Origin: Methylobacterium sp. 2A
GTDB lineage: Bacteria > Pseudomonadota > Alphaproteobacteria > Rhizobiales > Beijerinckiaceae
Reading direction: 5' to 3'
Assembly: GCF_009806555.1 (NCBI RefSeq)
Contig: NZ_VUOK01000003.1
Span: forward strand, 186,001-250,000
DNA: 64,000 nucleotides
The first letter of the stretch is position 1. Every line of letters starts with the position of its first letter. Under the pieces are notes generated by a model. The model did not search any database. It worked only from the letters and a program-made list of their open reading frames with translations, and was not told the DNA's origin. The position numbers and the translations under genes are program-made. Shown piece by piece: positions 17,641-26,120 of this stretch.

Positions 17641-18446
17641 GGCTGCCGACGATCCGGCGCGAGGTCGCGGACGTGCGCATCGACCGCCTGCGCGACGGAG
17701 AGCAGCCGGGCCTCGTCGGTGCGGCCGGTGACGACGTATGACATGCCACCATCGACCCAGGAGAAGGCAGCGATGTCGCCCTCGCGGGCGAAGCGGAAGA
17801 GCGTGCGGCCGTCGCCGTCACCGACGCGGCTGTAGAGCGTCAGCCGGGTGCCGCGGTCGTCGTCGTACATCAACATCGCCGCGGGCTCGGTGCCGGCCGG
17901 CAACAGGCGCCCGCCCATCAGCCGGAAGCCCTGCGCCGAGAGGTCGGGGGCCGCGACCGCGTGACCGAGACGCTTCGAGAGCCACGTCACGAGGTGGGGC
18001 TTCTCGTCGGCGCGCACCTCCACCGGATGCACCGCCTCGACCACGAAGGTGCGGAAGGCTGCGACCGCGTCCTGCGTCGCCGGTGCCTCCGCCACCGCCG
18101 CCGCCGCGGGCACACCGTGCAGGGCATGGCCAACCCAGCCGCCGGCACTGCCGAGCGCGAGGCAGAGCACGGCCGCAGCCGCCATGGGGAACCAGCGTGC
18201 GCCAGGGTACAGGTGTCGCGAGCGGATGTTGGCCACCCGCAGTCGCGCCGGGATCGCCTCCTCGGCGATCGGCGCGAGGCGGGCGCGCAGGCGCTCGCGC
18301 AGAACTCGGTCCGTCGAGACTTCAGCCGCACGCGCGGGGTTCCCCACGAGCCACGCCTCGACCAGCGCCTGCCGCTCCGGTTCAAGGCGGCCGTCGATCA
18401 GGCCGTGCAGATCGTCCTCGCCGACCGGGCGCGGATCCCCGCTCAT
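17637..18446 (-). CDS. Anti-sigma factor, single-pass membrane protein
   Basis: A 269-residue protein. The N-terminal 60 residues (EDDLHGLIDGRLEPERQALVEAWL) match the helical sigma-binding head of alphaproteobacterial anti-sigma factors. A single membrane helix lies at about residues 86-106 (FPMAAAAVLCLALGSAGG), followed by a periplasmic domain of about 160 residues. The ATG overlaps the stop of the ECF sigma gene, the usual arrangement for a cognate pair. It would hold the sigma factor inactive at the membrane until a periplasmic signal is sensed. No zinc-binding HxxxCxxC motif is evident, so release is probably not redox-zinc based. Confidence 0.83.
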   Translation of the reverse strand: MSGDPRPVGEDDLHGLIDGRLEPERQALVEAWLVGNPARAAEVSTDRVLRERLRARLAPIAEEAIPARLRVANIRSRHLYPGARWFPMAAAAVLCLALGSAGGWVGHALHGVPAAAAVAEAPATQDAVAAFRTFVVEAVHPVEVRADEKPHLVTWLSKRLGHAVAAPDLSAQGFRLMGGRLLPAGTEPAAMLMYDDDRGTRLTLYSRVGDGDGRTLFRFAREGDIAAFSWVDGGMSYVVTGRTDEARLLSVAQAVDAHVRDLAPDRRQP

Positions 18447-18988
18447 TTAACCCTCCTCAGCAGGCCTGTCCGGCCCGTCTCCACAAATCCGCGCATCCGC
18501 GTGCGCGCCCGGCTCAATCGTGACATCACCGTGCCGAGCGGCACCCCGAGCACCTGTGCCGCTTCGGCATAGGACAGGTCCTCCACCGCCACGAGGAGCA
18601 ACACCGAGCGCTGCTCCTCGGGCAGGGTGTCGAGCCCTGCGAGTACGTCACGGGCTCCCAAAGCTGCCCCCGGGTCGGCGCTCGGATCGGGCACCTGCTC
18701 CAACACTTCCGCGCCGAGATCGGCGCCGCGCCGGCCCCGGCGTCGGACGGCGGCGAGGAACAGGTTGCGCTCGATCGTGAACAACCACGCCCGCAGGTCG
18801 CCGTCGCGGCGACGCCCGGACCAGGCGGACAATGCCCGCTCCAGGGTGTCCTGGACGAGGTCGTCCGCCGCTTCGCGATCCCGAAGAAGCGCGACCGCGT
18901 AGCGCCGCAGGGCCGGGATCTGCGGTTCGATCAGGGGGGCGATCTCGTCCAACGACGTGTCCCAATCAGAGGGAGCCGATCCGGGCAT
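18443..18988 (-). CDS. ECF family RNA polymerase sigma factor
   Basis: A 181-residue group IV sigma factor. Region 2 is at about residues 20-85 (LRRYAVALLRDREAADDLVQD, then AWLFTIERNLFLAAVRRR) and region 4 at about 120-170 (LDTLPEEQRSVLLLVAVEDLSYAEAAQVLGVP, SRLSRARTRMR). It directs RNA polymerase to dedicated promoters. It starts 7 bases after the COG4315 gene and overlaps the anti-sigma gene. The duplicated GGAAT-N15-GCATC elements around 19.4-19.5 kb and at sorA and the YVTN gene are its likely targets, which would make it autoregulated. Sinorhizobium RpoE1/RpoE4, which respond to sulfite and control a sor gene, are a plausible functional parallel. Confidence 0.9.
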   Translation of the reverse strand: MPGSAPSDWDTSLDEIAPLIEPQIPALRRYAVALLRDREAADDLVQDTLERALSAWSGRRRDGDLRAWLFTIERNLFLAAVRRRGRRGADLGAEVLEQVPDPSADPGAALGARDVLAGLDTLPEEQRSVLLLVAVEDLSYAEAAQVLGVPLGTVMSRLSRARTRMRGFVETGRTGLLRRVK

Positions 18989-18995
18989 TCACCGA

Positions 18996-19379
18996 TCAGG
19001 GCTTTGCGATGTGCCACGCACCGTTGAGGAAGCCGTCACCGGTGGTGTCGCCCGGCTTGGTGTCCTTGGCGAAGGTGTAGAGCGGCTTGCCCTTGTAGGC
19101 CCACTGCATCGTGCCGTCGTCCCGGGTCACCGTCGTCCAATCGCCGGAGGCCGCCGATCCGGAGGCAGCCGTCAGGGCCGGCCAGTTGGCGGCGCAGGGG
19201 CCGTTGCACATCGACTTGCCGCCCATGTCCTTGTCAAAGGTGTAGAGGGTCATGCTCTTGGCATCCACGAGCGCCGGCCCCTTGGCGGTCTCGGCCGTCA
19301 TGGCGGGCGCGGCGGCCTGGGCGGCCACGGCGGAGAAGGCGATAGCCGCGAAGGCGGTGCGGATCAGCAGATTGCGCAT
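18996..19379 (-). CDS. COG4315 secreted-repeat protein
   Basis: A 127-residue secreted protein with a signal peptide to about residue 22 (AAIAFSAVAAQAA) and two copies of the family repeat (LVDAKSMTLYTFDKDMGGKS and MQWAYKGKPLYTFAKDTKPGD). A CxxxC-like pair lies in MCNGPCAANWPAL. Function is unknown for this predicted-lipoprotein family. No lipobox cysteine is seen here, so it is probably soluble in the periplasm. It is the first gene of the sigma/anti-sigma/LysR/DUF202 operon and sits directly behind a candidate ECF-type promoter. That makes it a probable highly expressed member of the regulon. Confidence 0.85.
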   Translation of the reverse strand: MRNLLIRTAFAAIAFSAVAAQAAAPAMTAETAKGPALVDAKSMTLYTFDKDMGGKSMCNGPCAANWPALTAASGSAASGDWTTVTRDDGTMQWAYKGKPLYTFAKDTKPGDTTGDGFLNGAWHIAKP

Positions 19380-19420
19380 GGGTGAAGTCTCCCGCGGTCG
19401 AGCATGACCGCATCGGGAGG

Positions 19421-19445
19421 GATGCGAAACGGGCGCCTTTATTCC
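19421..19445 (-). promoter_or_regulatory. Candidate ECF promoter driving the sigma factor operon
   Basis: On the reverse strand GGAAT starts at 19445 and GCATC at 19425, with 20 bases between starts. The extended -35 reads CGGAATAAAGGCG, identical to the plus-strand copy at 19502. The -10 half is about 42 bases before the ATG at 19379. Confidence 0.7.
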
Positions 19446-19502
19446 GCTGACACACGAAAAAAGGCGATCCCATCGGCGCGAACGCTTTTTCGGCCCCGCC
19501 GC

Positions 19503-19527
19503 GGAATAAAGGCGGTCCTCTGGCATC
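19503..19527 (+). promoter_or_regulatory. Candidate ECF promoter driving the DUF305-propeller operon
   Basis: GGAAT at 19503 and GCATC at 19523, followed by CC. It is 34 bases before the ATG at 19561. It mirrors the reverse-strand copy at 19421-19445, so both arms of the divergent region carry the same element. Confidence 0.7.
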
Positions 19528-19560
19528 CCTTCCATTGATACCGGATCGCGAGGAGGCCGC

Positions 19561-20013
19561 ATGCGCGGAGCACTGGGATTTGCCGTGACGTCGGCGCTGA
19601 TGGCGAGCGGCCTCGTCGGCGGCCGGATGATGATGCGCCCGACGCTGGCCGCCAGCGAGCCTCCGGCCGCGTCGTCAACGTCGTTCGACGCGATGATGGC
19701 GCAGTCGATGACGCGGATGCACGCCGACATGATGGTCCCGCCCTCGGGCGATCCCGACCGCGATTTCGCCGCGATGATGATCCCCCACCACGAGGGCGCG
19801 ATCGCGATGGCCAAGGCGGAGCTGCTCTACGGCAAGGATCCGGTCCTGCGTCGCCTCGCGCAAGGAATCGTCGTCGAGCAGGGCCAGGAGATCGATGTGA
19901 TGCGCCGTGCGCTCGCCAGTCTTCCTAAAGCGCCGCAGCCATCGACTGGTGCGGCCCATTCCCACGACCACAGTGCAGCCCCCGCCGCCATGCCCTCGGA
20001 GACCCGCCGATGA
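19561..20013 (+). CDS. DUF305 domain protein, exported
   Basis: A 150-residue protein with a hydrophobic N-terminal signal or anchor (LGFAVTSALMASGLVGG). The DUF305 core carries the signature DRDFAAMMIPHHEGAIAMAKAEL, with paired histidines and methionines that suggest metal binding. The tail is His/Ala-rich (AAHSHDHSAAPA). DUF305 proteins are periplasmic, ferritin-like helical and often near copper or redox genes. GAGGAGGCCGC precedes the ATG. The stop overlaps the next start by ATGA, so it is in an operon with the second propeller gene. Confidence 0.82.
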   Translation: MRGALGFAVTSALMASGLVGGRMMMRPTLAASEPPAASSTSFDAMMAQSMTRMHADMMVPPSGDPDRDFAAMMIPHHEGAIAMAKAELLYGKDPVLRRLAQGIVVEQGQEIDVMRRALASLPKAPQPSTGAAHSHDHSAAPAAMPSETRR

Positions 20014-21446
20014 AGACCGCCCTGACTATCCTCGCCCTCGCGCTGCTCTCCGGCCCGGCGCTCGCCGGGCAGGCCCCGGGCGCAGCTTCCGCCCCGGACG
20101 TGCCGGTTAGCGGCAAGGATCGGTTCTACACCTCCGACCAGTTCTCCAACACGGTCTCGGTGGTCGATCCCGCCGCCAACACCCTGCTCGGGGTGATCCG
20201 GCTCGGCGACCCGACGCCGATGAACCTGAGCCCGCTCTATCGCGGGCAGCTTCTGGTTCACGGCATGGGCTTCTCGCCGGACCACAGGACCCTGCTCGCG
20301 GTCTCGATCGGTTCGAACTCCGTGAGCTTCATAGACACGGCGACCAACGCGGTCCGCCACACCGCCTATGTCGGCCGCTCGCCGCACGAAGCCTTCTTCA
20401 CGCCGGACGGCCGAGAGGTTTGGGTGAGCGTGCGCGGCGAGGACCATATCGCGGTGCTCGATGCCGCCACCGCCAAGGAGACCCGCCGGATCACCGTACC
20501 GAACGGGCCCGGCATGACGATCTTCTCGCCGGACGGCGCCTACGGCTACGTCTGCTCCAGCTTCAGCCCCGAGACCGTCGTCATCGACACCAAGACCCAC
20601 ACCATCGTCGGCCGCGTGAAGCAAGAGAGCCCGTTCTGCCCCGACATCGCCGCGACGCCGGACGGCAAGCAGGTGTGGTTCACCCTTAAGGATGTCGGCC
20701 GCACCCAAGTGTTTTCGGCGCGTCCGCCCTTCGCGCCGCTGAAGACGATCGAGACCGGGCCGATCACCAACCACGTCAACATCGTCTCGACCAAGGCCGG
20801 CCAGTTCGCCTACGTGACGATCGGCGGCCTGAACCAGCTCAAGGTGTTCCGCACCGACGACTTCTCTCAGGTCGCCACCATCGCGACCGGCGCCCTGCCG
20901 CACGGGCTCTGGCCCTCGGGCGACGGCAGCCGCGTCTATGTCGGCCTGGAGAACGCCGACATGGCGGCGGTGATCGACACGGCGTCGAACACGGTGATCG
21001 CTGAGGTGCCGATCGGGCAGGGTCCGCAGGGCGTCGCCTACGTCCCGAACGCCGTGCCGGAGGGCGACGGAAAGCAGAACCTCCAGCCGCTGGGTGCTGC
21101 CGGCAAGACCAGCGCGCTGACGCTCACCGGTTCCGATGACAAGCCGGCGACGCAGGTCACCCTGTTCGACCAAGGCGTGCTGCAAACGCTACAGGCCGCG
21201 GTCACAGGACTGCCCGCGAAAATGCCCTTCGTGCTGGCGCTCGCCGCCAATCCGAAGGGAGCGACCGGCCTGGAGCCGCTCGCCGCCTTCATGACCAACC
21301 CGGCCGGCGCGGCCATCGTCAACGCGATCGGCCCGATCCGACAGGTCACCCGCACGGATGCCGGCGCTAGCCGGCGCTACCTCGTGGTGGTCTCGGGCAA
21401 GCCCGGTGAACTCGGCAGTGTCGTCCAGATGCAGACTGTGGATTGA
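20010..21446 (+). CDS. Second secreted YVTN beta-propeller protein with a C-terminal extension
   Basis: The 478-residue product has a signal peptide to about residue 19 (LALLSGPALAG). About seven propeller blades follow (e.g. KDRFYTSDQFSNTVSVVDPA, TPDGREVWVSVRGEDHIAVLDAAT) to about residue 350. The C-terminal 120 residues (ASALTL-like start, GVLQTLQAAVTGLPAKMPFV, PLAAFMTNPAGAAIVNAIGPIR) are unlike a blade and may be an anti-sigma-like or ligand domain of unknown type. It is translationally coupled to the DUF305 gene. It shares its fold, but not its length, with the propeller at 14231, and both lie behind the same type of candidate promoter. Confidence 0.83.
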   Translation: MKTALTILALALLSGPALAGQAPGAASAPDVPVSGKDRFYTSDQFSNTVSVVDPAANTLLGVIRLGDPTPMNLSPLYRGQLLVHGMGFSPDHRTLLAVSIGSNSVSFIDTATNAVRHTAYVGRSPHEAFFTPDGREVWVSVRGEDHIAVLDAATAKETRRITVPNGPGMTIFSPDGAYGYVCSSFSPETVVIDTKTHTIVGRVKQESPFCPDIAATPDGKQVWFTLKDVGRTQVFSARPPFAPLKTIETGPITNHVNIVSTKAGQFAYVTIGGLNQLKVFRTDDFSQVATIATGALPHGLWPSGDGSRVYVGLENADMAAVIDTASNTVIAEVPIGQGPQGVAYVPNAVPEGDGKQNLQPLGAAGKTSALTLTGSDDKPATQVTLFDQGVLQTLQAAVTGLPAKMPFVLALAANPKGATGLEPLAAFMTNPAGAAIVNAIGPIRQVTRTDAGASRRYLVVVSGKPGELGSVVQMQTVD

Positions 21447-22097
21447 TCGAGTGGGGGGCGCTAGTTCGGAAGGCGAACACTCATAAGAGTACCTTGGCGG
21501 CGCGAGCCCAGTTTCGATGTCTGCTTTCGAGAACGACGTCGGACTGCTTCTACGGCGCAGTTGGGTCGATAGGAGGCTGTCCGCTTTTCCCGCGGGAGTT
21601 CTCCGAAGCGGACCAGTCGCTTTCGGCCCCACTTTGTCACGCCGTACCGCTGGAGCGCGCAACACCGGACATTCGTCTTCGCGCCCATCCCGGTCATTCA
21701 GATGGTTCTGACAATATCCCGTAAGTGGACGCTACCAGCTGCGATCGGCCATTCGCATGAGGCGACGCTACGGAACGATATTCCACGGTCGGGCTTGCGT
21801 TTAGCTGGGCACCCATTTCTAAAATGGTCTCCATGCCGCCCTGAAGACGAGGTTCGCGATTGCGTTCGACCTTCGGGACGTGCGCCGACAGTAACCTAGC
21901 CCCAAGGTGCCGGCTGCAGTCGTCATCGAAAAGATCGGCGTTTTTCTTGATTCATGATCTTCGACGATCCCGCATTCTTTAGGTCGTACCCGACAAGTCA
22001 GCCGGGGGTGGCGGGAGAACGACATCAACCCGGAGGGATTAACCGTTCGAGACATGCACCCACTGAGGTGCCCTAAAACTTCGATCAGGGAGGGATC
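21447..22097. other. Intergenic stretch between the sulfite region and the sugar-acid cluster
   Basis: This 650-base space has lower GC than its surroundings in parts and contains the dispersed repeat at 21561-21660. No convincing gene is seen. It probably marks an old junction between accessory blocks. Confidence 0.5.
21561..21660 (+). repeat. Dispersed repeat, copy A
   Basis: This stretch starts TTGGGTCGATAG and contains TCTCCGAAGC. It aligns along about 80-100 bases with 48113-48212 in the same orientation, with scattered differences. No ORF is conserved between the copies, so it is a non-coding repeat or transposon relic. Confidence 0.5.
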
Positions 22098-23042
22098 ATG
22101 AACGCTGAACCCGCGTCGAATCTGCTGCGGCGACCCGGTCCGCCCGAGCCCGTCCACCACGTCGATCCACCCCGGGCGTCCGACCCGCGCTTCACCGAGG
22201 TAGTGCCCTACCACGCCCGTCTCGTCTCGCTCTACGATCAGGCCGTCTTCAGCGAGGGGCCGACCTGGTGGCCCGCGCGGGACATATTGGTCTGGTCCGA
22301 TGTCGAGGGGCGCCGGGTGCTTGGCTGGCACGCCGACGGCTGCGTGCGGGTCGTCATCGACGCAACCCCGTTCATCAATGGCAACACGGTCGACCGGGAC
22401 GGCAACCTCATCCACTGCGAGCACGGCAACCGCCGCCTGTCACGCACATCCCCGGACGGACACTACGAGGCCCTGGTCGAGACCTACGAGGGCCGCCGGT
22501 TCAACGCTCCGAACGACGTGGTCTGCGCCGCCGACGGCGCCCTCTGGTTCACCGATCCAGCCTATGGGCTACGGCTACCCAGGCAGGGGGTGTTGGCCGC
22601 GTCCGACCTGGGCCATCACAGCGTCTACAGATTTGACCCGGCGGACGGCTCCGTCAGGCGCATGGCCGACCTCGGCCAACCGAACGGGCTGGCCTTCTCG
22701 CCGGACGGGCACACCCTGTACGTCAGCGACACTTCACGGACCGAGGGCGGTGACGGGCACACGATCCACGCCTACGCGGTCGTGGATGACCGAACCCTGG
22801 GCGAACCGCGGGTCTTTGCCGAGGTCGAGCCCGGCGTGCCGGACGGGTTCCGCGTGGACCATCGCGGCTGGATCTGGACGAGCTCGGAGGCAGGGGTTCA
22901 AGTCCTCTCCGCGGAGGGGCACCGGCTCGGACTGATTCCCACGCCTCAGGTGTGCTCCAATCTCTGCTTCTCCCCGGAGCAGCAACGGCTGTTCATCACG
23001 TCCAAACAGCACCTGTACGCCCTGGACCTCGCCGCCCAGTAG
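22098..23042 (+). CDS. SMP-30/gluconolactonase family protein
   Basis: A 314-residue beta-propeller hydrolase of the SMP-30/LRE family. The metal-site glutamate is in VFSEGPTWWPARDILVWSD near residue 53, the asparagine in RFNAPNDVVCAADGALWFTDP near residue 145, and the aspartate region in FSPDGHTLYVSDTS near residue 205. Such enzymes open aldonolactones to the acid using a divalent cation. GGGAGGGATC precedes the ATG. No signal peptide is present, so it acts in the cytoplasm. It heads a group with an enolase-superfamily enzyme and a GMC dehydrogenase, consistent with sugar lactone and sugar acid catabolism. The exact sugar is unknown. Confidence 0.85.
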   Translation: MNAEPASNLLRRPGPPEPVHHVDPPRASDPRFTEVVPYHARLVSLYDQAVFSEGPTWWPARDILVWSDVEGRRVLGWHADGCVRVVIDATPFINGNTVDRDGNLIHCEHGNRRLSRTSPDGHYEALVETYEGRRFNAPNDVVCAADGALWFTDPAYGLRLPRQGVLAASDLGHHSVYRFDPADGSVRRMADLGQPNGLAFSPDGHTLYVSDTSRTEGGDGHTIHAYAVVDDRTLGEPRVFAEVEPGVPDGFRVDHRGWIWTSSEAGVQVLSAEGHRLGLIPTPQVCSNLCFSPEQQRLFITSKQHLYALDLAAQ

Positions 23043-23222
23043 ATCGGGGTGAAATCACGGCATCGTCAGAACGCTCCGGAAACTCCTAGGAACCTGGGTT
23101 CCCACGCGAGGTTGGCCTCGGACTAAGGAAGCCGTGTGCCGGTACACGCAGGCTTCATCCCATGCCGCCCCCGACCACGTTCGCCCAGCGGGCGGCACCA
23201 ATACCTATTCCGAGGATCCGCC

Positions 23223-25010
23223 ATGGCCGAAGCCGTCGCCGACTTTTTCTGGAAGCGCCTGGCCGAGTGGGGGGTGAAGAAGATCTTCGGCTATCCCGGC
23301 GACGGCATCAACGGCCTGCTCGGCGCCCTCCAGCGCAACGACCTGCCGTTCGAGTTCATCCAGGTCCGCCACGAGGAGATGGCGGCGTTCATGGCCGCGG
23401 CCTACGCCAAGTTCACCGGCGAGGTCGGCGTCTGCATGGCGACCTCCGGTCCCGGCGCGACGCACCTGCTCACCGGGATGTACGACGCCCATCTCGACCA
23501 CGTGCCGCTTCTCGCCATCTGCGGGCAGCAGGCGCGCAACGTCAATGGCGCCCACTACCAGCAGGAATTCGACCTCACGAGCGTCTTCAAGGACGTCTCG
23601 GCCTACGTGCAGCAGGCGTCCTCGCCCGCGCAGGTCCGCCACATCGTCGACCGCGCCATGCGGATCGCTAAGGCCGAACGGAAGGTCTCGGCCATCATTC
23701 TACCGAACGACCTGCAGGACGTTCCCTACGAGGAGCCGGTACGCAAGCACGGCAACACCTTCTCCGGGGTGGGCTACACCGCCCCGAAGGTCGTGCCCTT
23801 CGACGCCGATCTGCGCCGCGCCGCCGACGTGTTGAACGCCGGCAAGAAGGTCGCGATCCTGGTCGGTGCGGGCGCCTTGCACGCCACCGACGAGGTCATC
23901 GCCGTCGCCAATAAGCTTCAGGCCGGCGTCGCCAAGGCGCTGCTCGGCAAGGCGGCGCTGCCGGACGACCTGCCGTTCGTGACCGGCACCATCGGATTGC
24001 TCGGGTCCAAGCCGTCCTCGGACATGATGGAGGACTGCGACACCCTCCTGATGATCGGTTCCGGCTTTCCCTGGGCCGAGTTCCTCCCGAAGGAGGGGCA
24101 GGCCCGCGGTGTGCAGATCGACATCTCACCGGAGATGCTGTCGCTGCGGTACCCGATGGAGGTGCCGCTCTGCGGCGAGTCCGCCGAGACCCTGCGTGCC
24201 CTGCTGCCGCTGCTGGAGCAGAAGAAGGAGGGTGGCTCCTGGCGCACCGGCATCGAGAAGGGGATGGTCTCCTGGTGGAAGGAGGCCGAGGACCGGGCGA
24301 TGGCCAAGGCCAGCCCGGTCAACCCGCAGCGCGTCACCTGGGAACTCTCGCCGCGCATGCCCGAGCGGGCGATCATCACTTCGGATTCCGGGTCCTGCGC
24401 CAACTGGTTCGCCCGCGACCTGAAGATGCGCCGCGGCCAGATGTGCTCGCTGTCGGGCGGCCTCGCTTCCATGGGCGCGGCGGTCCCCTACGCCATCGCC
24501 GCCAAGGTAGCCCATCCCGACCGGCCGGTGATCGCGCTGGTCGGCGACGGCGCCATGCAGATGAACAACATGGCCGAACTGATCACGGTCTCAAAGTACA
24601 TGCATCGCTGGTCGAACAAGACCTGGATTTGCTGCGTGTTCAACAACGAGGACCTGAACCAGGTGACCTGGGAGCAGCGGGTGATGGAGGGCAACCCGAA
24701 GTTCGAGGCGAGCCAGACTATCCCGAACGTGCCCTATCACAAGTTCGCCGAGCTGATCGGCCTGAAGGGCATCTACGTCGATGATCCCCAGCGCATGGGG
24801 GCGGCCTGGGACGAGGCGCTGGCGAGCCCCGTGCCGGTGGTGCTGGAGGTAAAGACCGACCCCGAGGTGCCGCCGCTGCCGCCGTTCTTCACGCTCCAGC
24901 AGGTGCAGAACTTCATGTCGATGCTCGGCAAGGGCGACCCGAAGGAGCGTCATCTCCTTGTCGACACCGCCCGACAGGTGCTGAGTTCCGTCCTACCGGG
25001 CAGCAAGTAG
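23223..25010 (+). CDS. ThDP-dependent enzyme, pyruvate oxidase/acetolactate-synthase-like
   Basis: The start at 23223 gives 595 residues, the normal length; the frame is open from 23136 but lacks family sequence there. It has the three domains of the POX/ALS family. The ThDP-activating glutamate is in VRHEEMAAFMAAAYAKFTGE near residue 50, a central Rossmann-like domain follows (KKVAILVGAGALHATDE), and the ThDP motif runs from GDGAMQMNNMAELITVS to NNEDLNQVTWEQRV. It resembles Bacillus YdaP and PoxB, which decarboxylate pyruvate to acetate and CO2. Quinone or oxygen as acceptor cannot be told from sequence. It lies 15 bases before the dehydratase-like gene, likely in one operon. Confidence 0.85.
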   Translation: MAEAVADFFWKRLAEWGVKKIFGYPGDGINGLLGALQRNDLPFEFIQVRHEEMAAFMAAAYAKFTGEVGVCMATSGPGATHLLTGMYDAHLDHVPLLAICGQQARNVNGAHYQQEFDLTSVFKDVSAYVQQASSPAQVRHIVDRAMRIAKAERKVSAIILPNDLQDVPYEEPVRKHGNTFSGVGYTAPKVVPFDADLRRAADVLNAGKKVAILVGAGALHATDEVIAVANKLQAGVAKALLGKAALPDDLPFVTGTIGLLGSKPSSDMMEDCDTLLMIGSGFPWAEFLPKEGQARGVQIDISPEMLSLRYPMEVPLCGESAETLRALLPLLEQKKEGGSWRTGIEKGMVSWWKEAEDRAMAKASPVNPQRVTWELSPRMPERAIITSDSGSCANWFARDLKMRRGQMCSLSGGLASMGAAVPYAIAAKVAHPDRPVIALVGDGAMQMNNMAELITVSKYMHRWSNKTWICCVFNNEDLNQVTWEQRVMEGNPKFEASQTIPNVPYHKFAELIGLKGIYVDDPQRMGAAWDEALASPVPVVLEVKTDPEVPPLPPFFTLQQVQNFMSMLGKGDPKERHLLVDTARQVLSSVLPGSK

Positions 25011-25025
25011 GACGGCTTCTACGGC

Positions 25026-26120
25026 ATGCATGACGATCCGAGGATCGGAACGGTGCGGGCGCGAGCCTACACCGTTCCCACCGACGCGCCGGAGGCGGAC
25101 GGGACGTTCAGCTGGGACAGGACGACGCTCGTTGTCGTCCATGTCGAGGCCGGGGGCGAGACCGGCCTCGGCTACAGCTACACCGACGCCAGTGTCGCGC
25201 GCTTGATTGTAGGCACGCTCGCATCGCGTCTTACCGGGTTGTCCGCCTTCGACATCCCGCGGGCCAATGCCGTGCTGTGGGGCGCCGTGCGGAACCTCGG
25301 GCGCTCCGGGCTGGCCGCCACGGCGATCTCGGCATTGGACACCGCCTTGTGGGACCTCAAGGCACGCCTCCTCGACGTATCCCTGGCGAGCCTGTTCGGG
25401 CAGGCGCGGGAACACGCGGAGATCTACGGCAGCGGCGGCTTCACGAGCTACGGCGACCGGCAGTTGCGCGAGCAGCTTGCCGGGTGGGTCGAGCGAGACG
25501 GCTGCCGGGCGGTGAAGATGAAGGTCGGCAGCGCTCCCGAGCACGACCCGGCGCGCATGGCGGTGGCGAAGGCAGCCATCGGCAATGCACGTCTGTTCAT
25601 CGACGCCAATGGCGCCTTCACCCCGAAGCGCGCCGTCGCCCTTGCGCACGAAGCACACCGCTACGACGTGGCGTGGTTCGAGGAACCCGTGTCCAGTGAC
25701 GATCCCGCAGGTATGGCTTCCGTCCGTGCCTCTACGCCTGCCGGCATCGAAGTCGCCGCGGGCGAGTACATCTACACCTTGAACGATTTGCGTGGACTGC
25801 TCGACGTAGGGGCAGTCGACGTGGCCCAGGCGGACGTGACCCGCTGCGGCGGCTACAGCGGGTTTCTGAAGATCGCGGCCCTGTGCGAGGCGGCGCATAT
25901 CGATCTGTCCGGCCACTGCGCCCCCGCCTTGCACCTCCCGGTGGCGGTTGCGGCTCCCCGCTTCCGACACCTCGAATGGTTCCACGACCACGTCCGCATC
26001 GAGCGGATGCTGTTCGACGGGGCGCCCGCACCGCGCGATAGCGTGATCACCCCCGATCTGACCCGGCCGGGACACGGCCTCACCCTCAAGACCCGGGATG
26101 CCGATGCCTATGCCGTCTGA
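25026..26120 (+). CDS. Enolase superfamily, mandelate racemase/muconate lactonizing group
   Basis: A 364-residue protein with the N-terminal capping domain and a C-terminal barrel. The catalytic lysine pair KMK lies at about residues 164-166. Metal ligands are in FIDANGAF (D193), WFEEPV (E219) and GEYIY (E247), and the last barrel strand carries SGHCAPALH near residue 297. These indicate proton abstraction from a carboxylate substrate, usually sugar acid dehydration or racemisation. Beside SMP-30 and a GMC enzyme, an aldonate dehydratase is likely. The gene overlaps the next one by 23 bases. Confidence 0.83.
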   Translation: MHDDPRIGTVRARAYTVPTDAPEADGTFSWDRTTLVVVHVEAGGETGLGYSYTDASVARLIVGTLASRLTGLSAFDIPRANAVLWGAVRNLGRSGLAATAISALDTALWDLKARLLDVSLASLFGQAREHAEIYGSGGFTSYGDRQLREQLAGWVERDGCRAVKMKVGSAPEHDPARMAVAKAAIGNARLFIDANGAFTPKRAVALAHEAHRYDVAWFEEPVSSDDPAGMASVRASTPAGIEVAAGEYIYTLNDLRGLLDVGAVDVAQADVTRCGGYSGFLKIAALCEAAHIDLSGHCAPALHLPVAVAAPRFRHLEWFHDHVRIERMLFDGAPAPRDSVITPDLTRPGHGLTLKTRDADAYAV

